From Gammaproteobacteria bacterium (GTDB lineage Bacteria; Pseudomonadota; Gammaproteobacteria; Acidiferrobacterales; Sulfurifustaceae): a stretch of DNA of 64,000 bases. A program made the translations under genes and the position numbers. This document shows positions 1-11,020 of the stretch, one piece after another (positions within the stretch are counted from its first letter, which is position 1; every line of letters begins with the position of its first letter). The stretch lies in NCBI GenBank assembly GCA_029863005.1, contig JAOTWF010000006.1, positions 1-64,000 on the forward strand. The letters are read 5' to 3'. The notes beneath the pieces are model-generated. The model was not told the DNA's origin, ran no database searches, and worked only from the letters and a program-made list of their open reading frames with translations.

Positions 1-1066
<1,066 letters not shown>

Positions 1067-1150
1067 GGAAGGATACCGTAAATTACGGGATTCGTCTGTT
1101 TCGACCGGGTCCGGTTCCACGGTCCGGTTTCTTACACCGGACGGGAGGGA

Positions 1151-1666
1151 TTATTTTGACTTGGCGTCGTAACGCTCCATCACCTTGGGCGTCAGGTCCA
1201 TTCCGTCTTCGGCATACAGCAAGCCGGACTCGGAGGCCTCCAAGACCAGACTCAGTTTCATTTCCTTGGCGATGCCCGCGATAATGCCGCGGATTTCACC
1301 CAGTGCCTTGGAGGTATAATCGCTGTCTTTCTTGTTGACCTCCTGCTTGGCTTCCTTGACCATCTTCTGGTAGACATCGGCCTTTTCCTGGAATTCCTGC
1401 TGCTTGGCTTTCTTCTGTTCCTCGGTCATCAGCAGTTGGTCTTTCTGAAATGCCTGCTGCAGCGCTTTAAGTTTTTCCTCTTCCTTGCTGATGGCGGCTT
1501 CCTTTTGCTTGATCATTTTTTCGAACTCGGCCTTGTTTTTCTTGCCGACCTTGCTTTCCAGGAGCACCTTGCGCACGTCCACGAAGGCAATGCCGGGCTT
1601 GTCGGCGGCGAGAATCGGAGCGTTCAATAACAGGAATAACGGCAGCACCAGTACTAATTTTTTCAT
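1151..1666 (-). CDS. Skp/OmpH-family periplasmic chaperone
   Basis: Predicted periplasmic holdase for outer-membrane proteins. The 171-residue product begins with a Sec signal peptide (MKKLVLVLPLFLLLNAPILA, then AD) and continues with GIAFVDVRKVLLES, the first strand and trimerisation segment typical of the family. Residues about 45-125 are very rich in Lys, Glu and Gln, as expected for the long coiled-coil tentacles. The C-terminus returns to the small beta body (LSLVLEASESGLLYAEDGMDLT). Length matches Skp (about 160). Skp usually sits beside bamA and lpxD; here it lies between a c-di-GMP enzyme gene and leuS, so it may be a paralogue rather than the bam-linked skp. The family call is firm; equivalence to skp is not. 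Confidence 0.85.
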   Translation of the reverse strand: MKKLVLVLPLFLLLNAPILAADKPGIAFVDVRKVLLESKVGKKNKAEFEKMIKQKEAAISKEEEKLKALQQAFQKDQLLMTEEQKKAKQQEFQEKADVYQKMVKEAKQEVNKKDSDYTSKALGEIRGIIAGIAKEMKLSLVLEASESGLLYAEDGMDLTPKVMERYDAKSK

Positions 1667-1828
1667 TTCTCCATCCTTGAAAATAAACAGAATCCGCCAC
1701 GGTGCGGGCGAGAGGGCAAAATCATATCATTATTGATCGCGGTCCGCGCAGGAATGATCACACTCAAAGCGCGAATGAGACAGCACCGGAAAAGAATAGT
1801 TCTGCGGGAGGAGGAGAACGAGCCTCGA

Positions 1829-4450
1829 TCAGGCCGAGGCGAGGCGAGATCCGTTTTTCAATAATTCCTCGAACTGCTGGGGGGCGAGGGGCTTGCTGTA
1901 ATAATAACCTTGCATCGCATTGCATTGATGCTTACGCAGGAATTCCAGTTGCTGGATGGTCTCCACCCCTTCGGCCACGACCTTGAGCCCGAGGCTGTGG
2001 GCCATGGTGATGATGGTGCTGGCAATAGCCGCATCGTCCTCGTCCCGGGGGATGTCGCGCACAAACGATTGATCGATCTTCAGCACATTGATCGGGAAAC
2101 GCTTCAGGTAGCTGAGACTGGAATAACCAGTGCCGAAGTCGTCGATGGATATCCGCACGTCCATGGCCACCAGTTCGCGCAAGGTGCTAATAGAGGCCTC
2201 CGCCTGCTGCATCACCAGTCCTTCCGTCAATTCCAGGTCGAGCAAGGCTGGGTTAAAGCCGGTTTCCTCCAGTATTTTGTAAATGGATGCTGGTAGATCC
2301 TTCTGGTGAAACTGCCGGGCGGAGAGATTTACCGCCACGTAAAGGGACGGGTAATCCATTTTTTGCCAACGCCGACATTGCGTGCAGGCCGTGCGCAGTA
2401 CCCACTCTCCGATGGGAATGATATAGCCAGTTTCCTCGGCCAGCGGTATGAACATCATTGGTGAAATCAATCCGCGCTCGGGATGGTTCCAGCGCAGTAG
2501 CGCTTCCATGCCGATGATGTGCCCGGAGTTGCTATCCACGATCGGCTGATAAGCCAGCGAAAACTCGCCGCGCTCAAGGGCGTAGCGCAAGTCATTCTCC
2601 AGCGCCAGGCGCTCGGTGACCTTGGCGGTCATATCCGCCATGTAAAACTGGTAGTTGTTCTTGCCGGATTCCTTGGCGCGATACATGGCCACGTCCGCGT
2701 TACGCAATAATTCCTGTGCGCCTTGGTCGTCGAAAGGATAAAGCGTAATACCCATGCTGGCGGTGACAAAAAGGTGATGGCCGGCAATGAGAAACGGCTG
2801 GTTAAAAACTTCCAGGATCTTCTGAGCGACGTGGATGGCATCATCCACGTGCCCCATGTCGGCTAACACCAGCGCGAATTCATCCCCGCTCAAGCGCGCT
2901 ACCGTATCACCCCGCCGCACCGTCCCGCTCAGCCGAATGGCGACTTCCCGCAACAGGGCATCCCCCATAACATGGCCGAGACTGTCATTGATGTTCTTGA
3001 ACCGGTCGAGGTCGAGAAAGACGACACCAACCAGGCGCTCTTTGCGATTAGCGTCTGACATGGCCAATTCCAACCGTTCAATGAATTGCGTGCGATTGGG
3101 CAGGTCCGTCAAGCTGTCAAAATGGGCCAGTTGCAGGAGCCGTTTTTCATCTTGCTTGCGTGCTGTGATATCACGCGTGATGGCCAGTACGAGCTTGGAT
3201 CCGTCATTCTCACCGGGCATGGAAACGGCATGTGTTTCCATCCAGCGGTGTGTCCCCTTGAGGCCGGTGAGTTCAAATTCCATGATGCCCTTTTCTCCAC
3301 GCAACACTTTTTCCATGAGGGCACGAAAGGGTTCGCGGTATTCCGGGTGAAGCAACGGAAATATCGGTTTGCCGATCACCTGATTCGAATGTCTCGCCTC
3401 GATCATGGCCAGTCCCGATGTATTCATCTGGACCAACACGCCATCTGCCGAGAGTACCTTGACGCATTCCGGCTCGGTTTCGATAATCGCGCGCAACTGA
3501 TTCTCGCTGCGTCGTAGCGCCAGCTCCGCGCGTTTGCGCTGAATCATGGAACCCAGTTGGGTCGCGGCACTGAACACCACGCTAACAAGATGTTCATCTT
3601 CCTGGCGCGTTTCGCGCTCAAAAAATTCAAGCACAGCAATCACTTCTTCCCCGGCCAACACCGGAATGCCCATCCCAACCTTCAGGCCCGCCTCAACTGC
3701 CGCCTCGGCGCGGAGGAAATTTCCATCGGTGGTAACATCTGTTATCCATGCCGGTTTCTTCGAAGCCCAGACCTGCCCGGGAAGTCCTTTGCCTCGGGAA
3801 TACGTTATAACAAGGCTCGCCTGGCGGAAGCGATCCATTCCCTTGATGTTGCAATGCCACGATGGCACGCATTCTAGTCGGTCGCTCTCGCCCACCATCC
3901 ACGCCTGTCCCAGTTTCCAGCCGGTGGACTCACAAACCTTGCGCAACACCACCTGCAACGCCTTGTGTTGATCTTCCGCCTCACTCACCGCCATTGTCAT
4001 GGTCTGCAACAGCCGCACCTCCTGTTCCGCGCGCAGGCGTTCGGCGATTTGCGTCTCCAGCGCCACGTTCTGGGACGTCAACTCGCCAATCCGTTCCGTG
4101 CGCTTGCGCAAATATCCCAGCATCAGCGCCATCGCGGGCGTTGTGACCCCCCACATCACGACACGAATAAAATTTTCACCGGAGTACTGAAAAGGGTGCC
4201 CAGGGACCGAAAAGTGAAAGGCAAAATAGACCCACGACAAGACCGCGCTGACCAGGGCATAAAGCGTCCCCCCGCAGAAGGCGGAATACGCCACCACCAG
4301 GAGCAGTATCGCGGGCGGATTGGGTATCTTGAATCCAGCGTGTTTCAGAATTTCAACACAAGCGATGACGATAACAGCGAGGATGGGCCCGCTTATGATT
4401 CGCCAAAGGTTTAGCTTGGCCTTACCCAAATCCTGCTCGGTGGTTGCCAC
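1829..4450 (-). CDS. Membrane sensor with GAF, PAS, GGDEF and EAL domains (c-di-GMP turnover)
   Basis: An 873-residue protein likely to make and/or degrade cyclic di-GMP. The N-terminus (about 15-115) has three to four hydrophobic helices resembling the DUF4118 sensor region of KdpD. A coiled coil (120-150), a GAF domain (155-300) and a PAS domain (312-430) follow. The GGDEF domain (about 440-600) has SGDEF at 521-525 instead of GGDEF, with an RRGD inhibitory-site pattern five residues before it. The EAL domain (about 615-870) keeps EAL at 649-651, [24 protein letters not shown] and AEGVET, so phosphodiesterase activity is likely. The first G-to-S change leaves cyclase activity uncertain. It starts at GTG, five bases after GAGG. 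It interrupts the lnt-leuS order seen in relatives. Confidence 0.92.
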   Translation of the reverse strand: MATTEQDLGKAKLNLWRIISGPILAVIVIACVEILKHAGFKIPNPPAILLLVVAYSAFCGGTLYALVSAVLSWVYFAFHFSVPGHPFQYSGENFIRVVMWGVTTPAMALMLGYLRKRTERIGELTSQNVALETQIAERLRAEQEVRLLQTMTMAVSEAEDQHKALQVVLRKVCESTGWKLGQAWMVGESDRLECVPSWHCNIKGMDRFRQASLVITYSRGKGLPGQVWASKKPAWITDVTTDGNFLRAEAAVEAGLKVGMGIPVLAGEEVIAVLEFFERETRQEDEHLVSVVFSAATQLGSMIQRKRAELALRRSENQLRAIIETEPECVKVLSADGVLVQMNTSGLAMIEARHSNQVIGKPIFPLLHPEYREPFRALMEKVLRGEKGIMEFELTGLKGTHRWMETHAVSMPGENDGSKLVLAITRDITARKQDEKRLLQLAHFDSLTDLPNRTQFIERLELAMSDANRKERLVGVVFLDLDRFKNINDSLGHVMGDALLREVAIRLSGTVRRGDTVARLSGDEFALVLADMGHVDDAIHVAQKILEVFNQPFLIAGHHLFVTASMGITLYPFDDQGAQELLRNADVAMYRAKESGKNNYQFYMADMTAKVTERLALENDLRYALERGEFSLAYQPIVDSNSGHIIGMEALLRWNHPERGLISPMMFIPLAEETGYIIPIGEWVLRTACTQCRRWQKMDYPSLYVAVNLSARQFHQKDLPASIYKILEETGFNPALLDLELTEGLVMQQAEASISTLRELVAMDVRISIDDFGTGYSSLSYLKRFPINVLKIDQSFVRDIPRDEDDAAIASTIITMAHSLGLKVVAEGVETIQQLEFLRKHQCNAMQGYYYSKPLAPQQFEELLKNGSRLASA

Positions 4451-4571
4451 TTTGCCTCGGCGATGGATTATTGAGTCTTAATGTTTAATAACCTTAAGGA
4501 TAGGTCATTCAAAGCAGCGAGCAAGAACCATGCTCGCGAGATATTTATAGCTACAGGCTAGAAATCAGGGG

Positions 4572-6113
4572 TTAGTGGGGCTTGATGCGAAAGGGATGGA
4601 AAGATAAAGCCGTGGATACGGTAATAAGCGCCAGCAATATCACGGCTAGCCAATTTCCATATATTACATAAGGGGTTGCCCCCTGCATGGGCTGTACCTT
4701 GGCCGTCAGCACCTGGACCTGGAACTGGGTCGAAATCGCCAGGATCTCTCCCCGGTGGCCGATGACAGCCGACGGGCCGGTGTTGGCGGCACGCAGCATC
4801 GGGCGACCCGTTTCGAGCGCGCGCATGCGCGCCATCTGGAGTCGTTGCCTTGATGCGAGCGAATCGCCGAACCAGGCATCCTCGCTGACATTTACCAGCA
4901 GCGACGCCTGCGGCAGGGTGCGGATCACTTCCTCGCCAAAGGCATCTTCGTAACACACCGACACGCCGATGGATTGTCCCGCCGCCGTGAGCAGTGGCTG
5001 GTCGGGCGCGCCGGCGCTGAAATCCGACATGGGGATTTGCAGGTTCCGCATCAGCCAGCGGAACAGTGGATCGAGCGGAGGGTACTCACCGAAAGGCACC
5101 AAATGTTGTTTGCGGTAAATGCCCGGCAGAAGGCCGAGGGAGATCACCGCGTTATAGTAATGTCGCTTGTCGCTTTCACGTTCCATCACGCCTATCAAGA
5201 AATCCACTTTCGTCGTCTGGCTGAAACCTCGCAGTTTTTCCAGATAATCGGTATCGATTTCATCCAGGTACGCCGGAATCGCGGATTCCGGCCAGACGAT
5301 CAGATCCGAGGGGGGCGCCTGCTCGCTCAGAGACCAGTAGCGGTCCAGGATGACGCGACGGCTGCCCGGTTGCCATTTGCTGTCGAGCGAAATATTTCCT
5401 TGAACGAGCGCTACGCGCAGTGGTTGATTTACCGGTTGCGTCCATTCGATCAGACCCGCGATCCACCCGGTAAGCCAGATCAGCAACAGCAGCGGAAAAG
5501 ATCGCCGGAAAAATTTCGCTGGGGTTCGCATGCCCTCGGCCAGCAGGCCGGCGCTGACCGCGCACAGGAAACTAATGCCATACACCCCGAGCCAAGCGGC
5601 ATAACCGGCGAGCGGTGTCGCCACCTGACTGTAACCAAGATGCAGCCAGGGAAACCCGGTCAGGAACCAACCCCGTGTCCATTCGGCCAACACCCACAGC
5701 GCCGGGATCGCCAAAATGAAATGCCAAGCGCCGGGATTCGGGAGGAACTTTGCCTGGAGCCAACCGACGAGCGCGGGATAAATCGACAGCCCGGCCACGA
5801 ACAGGAACACCGCCAACCCGGCGAGTGGCGCCGGCATATTGCCGTAATAATGCAGGCTCACGTACACCCATGACACGCCAACGCCGAACATCCCGAGACC
5901 GAAGAGAAATCCGCGAAACGCTGCGCGTCCCGGCGATGCCGCCTCCCAGACCAGAAACAGCAAGGCGGGGCACAGGATCGCAAGCGGGAATAGATCGAAC
6001 GGTGAGAAAGCGAGCGGTAGCAACAGCCCGGCAATGAAGGCCACCGCATCGGCCACCGCCGGTTTAAGCGGAATGAGACTACTTCTTGGTTTTTTGCCGG
6101 CCTGGTTGTTCAA
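4572..6113 (-). CDS. lnt: Apolipoprotein N-acyltransferase
   Basis: Inner-membrane enzyme that adds the third acyl chain to the N-terminal cysteine of lipoproteins. The 513-residue product has about six N-terminal transmembrane helices (to about residue 220), a nitrilase-fold periplasmic domain and a C-terminal helix (about 488-503). The catalytic triad is visible as E276 (WPESAIP), K335 (YRKQHLVPFGEYPP) and C387 (VSVCYEDAF). It follows corC in the usual order. The start shown is a TTG that overlaps the end of corC by 35 bases. It has no strong ribosome-binding site and no ATG lies nearby, so translational coupling is likely and the exact start is uncertain. Confidence 0.96.
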   Translation of the reverse strand: MNNQAGKKPRSSLIPLKPAVADAVAFIAGLLLPLAFSPFDLFPLAILCPALLFLVWEAASPGRAAFRGFLFGLGMFGVGVSWVYVSLHYYGNMPAPLAGLAVFLFVAGLSIYPALVGWLQAKFLPNPGAWHFILAIPALWVLAEWTRGWFLTGFPWLHLGYSQVATPLAGYAAWLGVYGISFLCAVSAGLLAEGMRTPAKFFRRSFPLLLLIWLTGWIAGLIEWTQPVNQPLRVALVQGNISLDSKWQPGSRRVILDRYWSLSEQAPPSDLIVWPESAIPAYLDEIDTDYLEKLRGFSQTTKVDFLIGVMERESDKRHYYNAVISLGLLPGIYRKQHLVPFGEYPPLDPLFRWLMRNLQIPMSDFSAGAPDQPLLTAAGQSIGVSVCYEDAFGEEVIRTLPQASLLVNVSEDAWFGDSLASRQRLQMARMRALETGRPMLRAANTGPSAVIGHRGEILAISTQFQVQVLTAKVQPMQGATPYVIYGNWLAVILLALITVSTALSFHPFRIKPH

Positions 6114-6975
6114 CCGGAGTCACTTTCAGGAGGTAAACGCGGCGACTGTCGGCGCGTAGAACCTCGAAACGCAGGTTATCGATTTCGATTTTCTCGCCGC
6201 GGCGCGGGACATGACCGAGCCGGTTCATGACCAAGCCACCGACGGTCTCGATCTCCTCGTGGGCAAGCTTTGTATTCAGACGTGAATTGAGATCGGCCAG
6301 TGTCACCAGCGCCTTCACCACGTATTCACCGCCGTCACGCGGCATGATCATGACATCATCGTCAATGTCGTATTCGTCCGATATTTCCCCCACGATCTGC
6401 TCCAGAACGTCTTCGATGGTCACGAGGCCAGCCACGCCGCCGTATTCGTTGACGACGATTGCCATATGGTTGCGGCTGGTGCGAAATTCACGGAGCAGCA
6501 CGTTCAGCCGCTTGCTTTCCGGCACAAACACGGCCGGGCGCAGCATGTCATGTACGTTGAAACTCACGCGTTTTTTTTTGTCGAGAAACAGGTAACGCAG
6601 CAGGTCCTTGGCCAGCAGTATGCCGATCACCCTGTCCTTGTCGCCGTCCACCATCGGGAAGCGGGAGTGACCGGATTCCATGACCAAAGGCAGGTACGTC
6701 TCCGGGGGACTGTCCTTGTCGACCACGTCCATCTGCGATCGCGGCACCATGATATCGCGTACCTTCATTTCCGAGACCTGCAACACGCCCTCGATCATGT
6801 CGAGCGAATCGCGGTCGAGCAGGTCCCGCCCAGCTGCTTCTCGCAGTGACTGGACCAGGTCTTCACGCGAGGCCGGTTCGCCCAGCAGCGCGTGACTCAG
6901 ACGGTCGAGCAACGACCGCGGAGCGATTTCGGGTTCGGCGGCTGTTTCTGGCTTATCTTCGGTTTTCTTGTTCAT
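6079..6975 (-). CDS. corC: CorC/HlyC-family CBS-domain protein (YbeX type)
   Basis: A 298-residue cytoplasmic protein without membrane helices. It has a short N-terminus, two CBS domains (about 65-190, starting MKVRDIMVPRSQMDVV) and a C-terminal CorC/transporter-associated domain (about 205-290, ETVGGLVMNRLGHVPRRGEKI). It corresponds to E. coli YbeX, linked to magnesium/cobalt homeostasis and ribosome-related phenotypes; the molecular activity is not settled. The start overlaps the stop of ybeY as ATGA, and its end overlaps lnt, so ybeZ-ybeY-corC-lnt is one translationally coupled operon. Confidence 0.94.
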   Translation of the reverse strand: MNKKTEDKPETAAEPEIAPRSLLDRLSHALLGEPASREDLVQSLREAAGRDLLDRDSLDMIEGVLQVSEMKVRDIMVPRSQMDVVDKDSPPETYLPLVMESGHSRFPMVDGDKDRVIGILLAKDLLRYLFLDKKKRVSFNVHDMLRPAVFVPESKRLNVLLREFRTSRNHMAIVVNEYGGVAGLVTIEDVLEQIVGEISDEYDIDDDVMIMPRDGGEYVVKALVTLADLNSRLNTKLAHEEIETVGGLVMNRLGHVPRRGEKIEIDNLRFEVLRADSRRVYLLKVTPVEQPGRQKTKK

Positions 6976-7427
6976 GAAAGGTAAGGGTTGGTGAATCCCA
7001 ACTCCCCGAGAATGCGGATTTCCTGTGTTTCCATCACAGTAGCATCCCGGCGTTTCTGGTGATCATAACCCCGAAGGTGCAGTATACCGTGGACCACCAT
7101 GTGCGCCCAATGCGCGCGCGGAGATTTATTCTGCTGGCGCGCCTCGCGACGCACCACCGGCGCGCAAATAACCAGATCGCCCAGTATATCGCTGTGCAGC
7201 CCGGATGGGGGTTCGAATGGGAACGACAGCACGTTGGTCGGCCCGCGGCGGCGGCGGAAACGGCAGTTCAGCAAGGCGGATTCCGCATCTCCCACAATAC
7301 GCACGCCCAGGGCGACACGCGAATGCTTCATGTCGCGCAACGCCGCGCGGGCCCAGTGCCGAATGGTCGGGGAAGCGGGCAATCCGGCGCGGCCCGTGCC
7401 GTACTGCACGCTCACATGTAGTTTCAT
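6972..7427 (-). CDS. ybeY: Endoribonuclease YbeY (rRNA maturation)
   Basis: A 151-residue UPF0054 metalloprotein involved in 16S rRNA 3' end maturation and ribosome quality control. The zinc-binding signature HMVVHGILHLRGYDH is complete (the HGxLHLxGYDH pattern), and the conserved TNVLSFPFE strand lies before it. The start codon overlaps the ybeZ stop in an ATGA, and its own stop overlaps the corC start the same way. The N-terminal 30 residues are somewhat diverged but the length is normal. Confidence 0.95.
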   Translation of the reverse strand: MKLHVSVQYGTGRAGLPASPTIRHWARAALRDMKHSRVALGVRIVGDAESALLNCRFRRRRGPTNVLSFPFEPPSGLHSDILGDLVICAPVVRREARQQNKSPRAHWAHMVVHGILHLRGYDHQKRRDATVMETQEIRILGELGFTNPYLS

Positions 7428-8413
7428 TTCGTCGGGGGAGGCTGGCTTTCAGCGCCCTTTTGATGACTTTCGTAGGCTTCGACGATTTTTTGCACCAGAG
7501 CGTGGCGCACGACATCCTGTGGGGTGAAGTGAGTGAAAGTTATGCCATCCACGTCGCGCAGAATATCAATCGCCTGCACCAGGCCCGATAACTGGGTGCG
7601 ACGCAGGTCAATCTGCGTGATGTCGCCCGTGATCACAGCGGTGGTCCCGAATCCGATGCGCGTCAGGAACATTTTCATTTGCTCCGCGGTGGTGTTCTGC
7701 GCCTCATCGAGAATGATGAAAGACTCATTCAGCGTCCGGCCGCGCATGTAAGCAAGCGGCGCCAATTCGATCACGCTTTTTTCAAGCAGTCGGACCACCT
7801 TTTCGAAACCGAGCATTTCATTGAGCGCATCGTATAACGGGCGTAAATACGGATCGATCTTCTGCTCCAGGTCTCCGGGCAAGAAGCCTAAGCGCTCGCC
7901 CGCCTCGACCACCGGTCGCACCAGCAAGATCCGCTCGACCCGGTTGCTTTCCAGCGCTTCGACGGCGCAAGCCACGGCGAGATAGGTCTTGCCGGTGCCG
8001 GCCGGTCCGACGCCGAAATTGATGTCATGTGTCAGAATGTTGCGAATGTACTGACGCTGGCGTGGACCGCGGCCGCGAATGATGCGCTTGGGCGTACGTA
8101 GCGTGCTTTCACGATCGTTCTCCTCCTCCGGCATACGCAGGGCGAGTTGCTGCAAAGCCGCGTGCACGCCGGCGAGCGTCAACTCCCCTTTGCCTTCGGT
8201 CACGCCGTACAGATTCTGCAGTAACTGGGAGGCGGCGAGGCTGCCCTCCGAGTCACCCGTGACACGGAAGAGATTGCCGCGATTGGCAATCTCGACACCA
8301 AGATATTCCTCGATCTGCCGTAGATGCTCGTCGTGGCTGCCACAGAGACTGGCGAGACGCCGGTTATCGGCGGGCGTGAGATTGATTTCGATGTACTTGG
8401 GCTTAGGCTTCAA
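7424..8413 (-). CDS. ybeZ: PhoH-like ATPase YbeZ
   Basis: A 329-residue cytoplasmic ATPase of the PhoH family, usually encoded with YbeY and thought to act with it in RNA metabolism. It shows a KH-like N-terminal region (about 1-110), a Walker A motif (GPAGTGKTYLA, about 137-147) and a Walker B-type FIILDEAQNTT. The likely start is TTG at 8413, since the product begins KPKPKYIEINLTPADN and matches the family N-terminus; no ATG lies nearby. The 60-bp gap from miaB is AT-rich. It forms an operon with ybeY, corC and lnt. Confidence 0.95.
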   Translation of the reverse strand: MKPKPKYIEINLTPADNRRLASLCGSHDEHLRQIEEYLGVEIANRGNLFRVTGDSEGSLAASQLLQNLYGVTEGKGELTLAGVHAALQQLALRMPEEENDRESTLRTPKRIIRGRGPRQRQYIRNILTHDINFGVGPAGTGKTYLAVACAVEALESNRVERILLVRPVVEAGERLGFLPGDLEQKIDPYLRPLYDALNEMLGFEKVVRLLEKSVIELAPLAYMRGRTLNESFIILDEAQNTTAEQMKMFLTRIGFGTTAVITGDITQIDLRRTQLSGLVQAIDILRDVDGITFTHFTPQDVVRHALVQKIVEAYESHQKGAESQPPPTK

Positions 8414-8473
8414 GCGGGTAATGCAACTCCGAGAGAAAATAAGAGTTAATTAACAGCAAAAGTGGGTGATAAA

Positions 8474-9823
8474 TCAAGCGCTCCGTGCGCGCGGCTCAGC
8501 CAGCAGCCGCCCGCGCAGGGAATTCGTCAGCGCCTCGGTGATTTCCACGTCGATAAAACGGCCGATCAACGCGGAGTCCAAACATTCAAAATTGACCACG
8601 CGATTGTTCTCGGTGCGCCCACACATCTGCCGGGCAGACTTGCGCGCCGGCCCTTCGACCAGAATACGCTGCACGGTTCCCACCATCCGCCGGCTGATAG
8701 CAGCCGCCATTTCGATGTTGTGTTTTTGCAGGCGCGCCAGGCGCATTTCTTTGACCTCATGCGGTGTGTCATCGGCCAGTTCCGCCGCCGGCGTGCCGGG
8801 ACGTGCGCTGTAAAGAAAACTAAAAGAAGTGTCGAAATTCATCTCCTCCATCAAAATCAGGGTGGCGGCGAAATCGGTCTCGGTCTCACCCGGAAACCCG
8901 ACGATGATGTCCGTCGTGACGCTGATGTCCGGGCGCACCTCGCGCAGCCGGCGGATTTTCGATTTGTATTCGAGCACAGTGTGCCCGCGCTTCATGTGCG
9001 CGAGAATGCGGTCAGACCCGCTCTGGACCGGCAGGTGCAAGTGGCCCGCCAGCTTTGGTAAGTCGGCATAAGCATTGATCAGCCGATCACTGAACACCTG
9101 GGGGTGCGAGGTGGTGAAACGCAGGCGGCCAATTCCATCGATTTCCGCCAAGTAATAAATCATAAGGGCCAGATCCGCGAATTCACCAGTGTGCATCGCC
9201 CCGCGGTAGGCATTGACGTTCTGTCCCAGCAGGATCACTTCACGCACGCCGTGTTCCGCCAGGTGCACGACCTCCGCGATCACGTCGTCGAACGGCCGGC
9301 TGAATTCCTCTCCACGGGTGTAGGGCACAACACAGAAACTGCAGTACTTGCTGCAACCTTCCATGATGGAAACGAACGCCCGCACGCCATCGACGCGTGG
9401 GTCGGGCAGGCGGTCGAATTTCTCGATTTCCGGGAAGGAGGTATCCACGGCCGGTTGCGATGATGCCAGCACGTTGTCCAGCATCTGTGGCAGCCGATGC
9501 AGGGTCTGTGGGCCGAAAACCATGTTCACGAACGGGGCGCGCCGGATGATCCCGGCACCTTCCTGACTCGCCACACATCCTCCGACACCGATCACCAGAT
9601 CGGGTCGAGCCATTTTGAGTTCGCGCCACATCCCGAGCTGGGAGAACACCTTTTCCTGAGCCTTCTCGCGAATAGAACAGGTATTGAGCAGCAGCACATC
9701 AGCCTCGGCCGGGTTGTCGGTGTGTTCAAGACCGTGACTCGCCGCGAGCGCGTCCGCCATGCGCGCGGAATCGTATTCGTTCATCTGACAACCGAAGGTC
9801 TTGATGTGCAGCTTGCGGGGCAT
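8474..9823 (-). CDS. miaB: tRNA-2-methylthio-N6-dimethylallyladenosine synthase
   Basis: A radical-SAM methylthiotransferase that adds the 2-methylthio group at A37 of tRNAs reading UNN codons. The 449-residue product has the UPF0004 N-terminal domain with its three cluster cysteines ([28 protein letters not shown]). The radical-SAM CxxxCxxC follows as CSKYCSFC, and a TRAM domain lies at the C-terminus (about 380-445). Length and motifs are normal. It is the first gene of the miaB-ybeZ-ybeY-corC-lnt order. A terminator from the upstream small gene lies at 9904-9934, so miaB probably has its own promoter in 9824-9903. Confidence 0.97.
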   Translation of the reverse strand: MPRKLHIKTFGCQMNEYDSARMADALAASHGLEHTDNPAEADVLLLNTCSIREKAQEKVFSQLGMWRELKMARPDLVIGVGGCVASQEGAGIIRRAPFVNMVFGPQTLHRLPQMLDNVLASSQPAVDTSFPEIEKFDRLPDPRVDGVRAFVSIMEGCSKYCSFCVVPYTRGEEFSRPFDDVIAEVVHLAEHGVREVILLGQNVNAYRGAMHTGEFADLALMIYYLAEIDGIGRLRFTTSHPQVFSDRLINAYADLPKLAGHLHLPVQSGSDRILAHMKRGHTVLEYKSKIRRLREVRPDISVTTDIIVGFPGETETDFAATLILMEEMNFDTSFSFLYSARPGTPAAELADDTPHEVKEMRLARLQKHNIEMAAAISRRMVGTVQRILVEGPARKSARQMCGRTENNRVVNFECLDSALIGRFIDVEITEALTNSLRGRLLAEPRARSA

Positions 9824-9903
9824 AAATGGAAATATTCTTCCAGTCCGGAATCTAAATCTACCGTCGGAAGGTGAAAATGGCCAGCCGCTTGATTTTCAGA
9901 CAC

Positions 9904-9934
9904 GAAAAAATACGGGCGGCATTCGCCGCCCGTA
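9904..9934 (-). terminator. Rho-independent terminator after the 53-residue membrane protein
   Basis: On the minus strand TACGGGCGGC and GCCGCCCGTA form a 10-bp perfect stem with a GAAT loop, followed at once by six Ts. It lies 22 bases beyond the stop of the small gene and insulates it from miaB. Confidence 0.88.
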
Positions 9935-9956
9935 GTCAGAGGACCGTTAATAACCG

Positions 9957-10118
9957 TCAGGGCCCGGATTTCTCGCTGATCTGTGACAAAATTGCCATGA
10001 CCAGCGCCGCCGCCGAGAGAGCAAAAAGATAGAAGATATTTTCCAGGAGTTGGGAGTAGGTCGACGCCAGGTAAGTGATTATCGACGGGGTGCCAATCCA
10101 AAAACTTAGTTTCAACAT
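9957..10118 (-). CDS. Small hydrophobic membrane protein, 53 residues, unknown function
   Basis: I do not recognise a family. The ATG at 10118 is preceded by a very strong GAGGAGG ribosome-binding site, and a textbook terminator (9904-9934) follows the stop, so this is probably a real monocistronic gene. The product MLKLSFWIGTPSIITYLAST has one long hydrophobic stretch at about residues 28-45 (IFYLFALSAAALVMAIL), so it is probably a single-pass inner-membrane peptide. The first 20 residues are amphipathic. A longer reading from 10268 is possible but lacks the ribosome-binding site. It sits between marC and miaB with no functional hint from either. Confidence 0.62.
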   Translation of the reverse strand: MLKLSFWIGTPSIITYLASTYSQLLENIFYLFALSAAALVMAILSQISEKSGP

Positions 10119-10370
10119 GATGCTGTCCTCCTCAGGAAATGCTATCTGCAGGAGGGGCAAAGGCCCGTCATTCCTTTCTGCCCGCAGATCGTCCCTTGGG
10201 AGAAAGTCTTGGTCGAGTGCGTTAAAACCACAAGATAGGCCCGACGCATGGCGCTCCGACGGGGACAACCGGTGATTTCTTTGTCTCTCAGCGTCTTAGA
10301 CCGCACGCGGCAAACAGGCGTATTGGCCAGGCCGACAAGCGGCATACTAGCGTATCCCGCATGTGAATAC

Positions 10371-11003
10371 CTAACCGAGGCCGGGAAACAACTGGATCAA
10401 ACCACCAGCAATAAACTCGACCGCCACCGCGGCCAGGATCAGGCCCATGACACGGGTCGTGACGGTGATGCCGTAGCGTCCCAGCCGATTCGCGATGGGC
10501 TCCGCCAGCGACAGCGCCGCCCAGACGCTCGCCGCGACCAGTAACGCGGCCACCACCAGAAACGCGACATCCCAGAATGACTGAGTGCGGTGCGCGTACA
10601 CAATCGTCGTGCTAATGGCCCCAGGACCGGCAAGCATCGGGATCGCCAGCGGGACCACTGCGCTGGTGTCCTTGTCTTGCGCTTCAATATTTTCCTCGGG
10701 CGAATGCCGGGTCTCACCCGGATACCCGCGCAACATTGCGAGCGCCATCATCATGATCAGGATGCCGCCGCCGACGCGGAATGACGGCAGGCTGATGCCG
10801 AAGAAACGCAGCAGCGGCTCACCAAGAAAAATGCTGATAATCAGCACAACTGTCACTGCCGTGGCCGTGATACGCGCGGTTTTTTTGCGCGTACCCGATG
10901 CTTGATCACGGGTCAACGTGATAAAGACGGGGATTGCCCCGATTGGATTGGTGATCACCAGCAACGCCGTGAGGATGTGTATATAGTCGGACCAGTGTGT
11001 CAT
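10371..11003 (-). CDS. MarC-family integral membrane protein
   Basis: A 210-residue inner-membrane protein with about six transmembrane helices. Conserved family segments are visible: NPIGAIPVFITLT near residue 20, and the AIPMLAGPGAISTTI loop near residue 120, rich in Gly and Pro. The family (also called NAAT/YhgN/MarC) has no firmly established substrate; early annotation as multiple-antibiotic-resistance protein was not supported. It lies 17 bases downstream of soeC on the same strand and might be co-transcribed with it. A second family member is at 47486-48145. Confidence 0.9.
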   Translation of the reverse strand: MTHWSDYIHILTALLVITNPIGAIPVFITLTRDQASGTRKKTARITATAVTVVLIISIFLGEPLLRFFGISLPSFRVGGGILIMMMALAMLRGYPGETRHSPEENIEAQDKDTSAVVPLAIPMLAGPGAISTTIVYAHRTQSFWDVAFLVVAALLVAASVWAALSLAEPIANRLGRYGITVTTRVMGLILAAVAVEFIAGGLIQLFPGLG

Positions 11004-11020
11004 GAATGGCGCCGGCCGGA

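Noticed and set aside
4974-5873. 299-residue plus-strand frame opposite lnt
   Set aside because: It is the mirror of lnt, with low complexity and no homology; lnt has its full catalytic triad.
10142-10345. 67-residue minus-strand frame ending with CGQKGMTGLCPSCR
   Set aside because: The two cysteine pairs are suggestive, but it lacks a ribosome-binding site and the 250-base gap looks untranslated; too weak to call.
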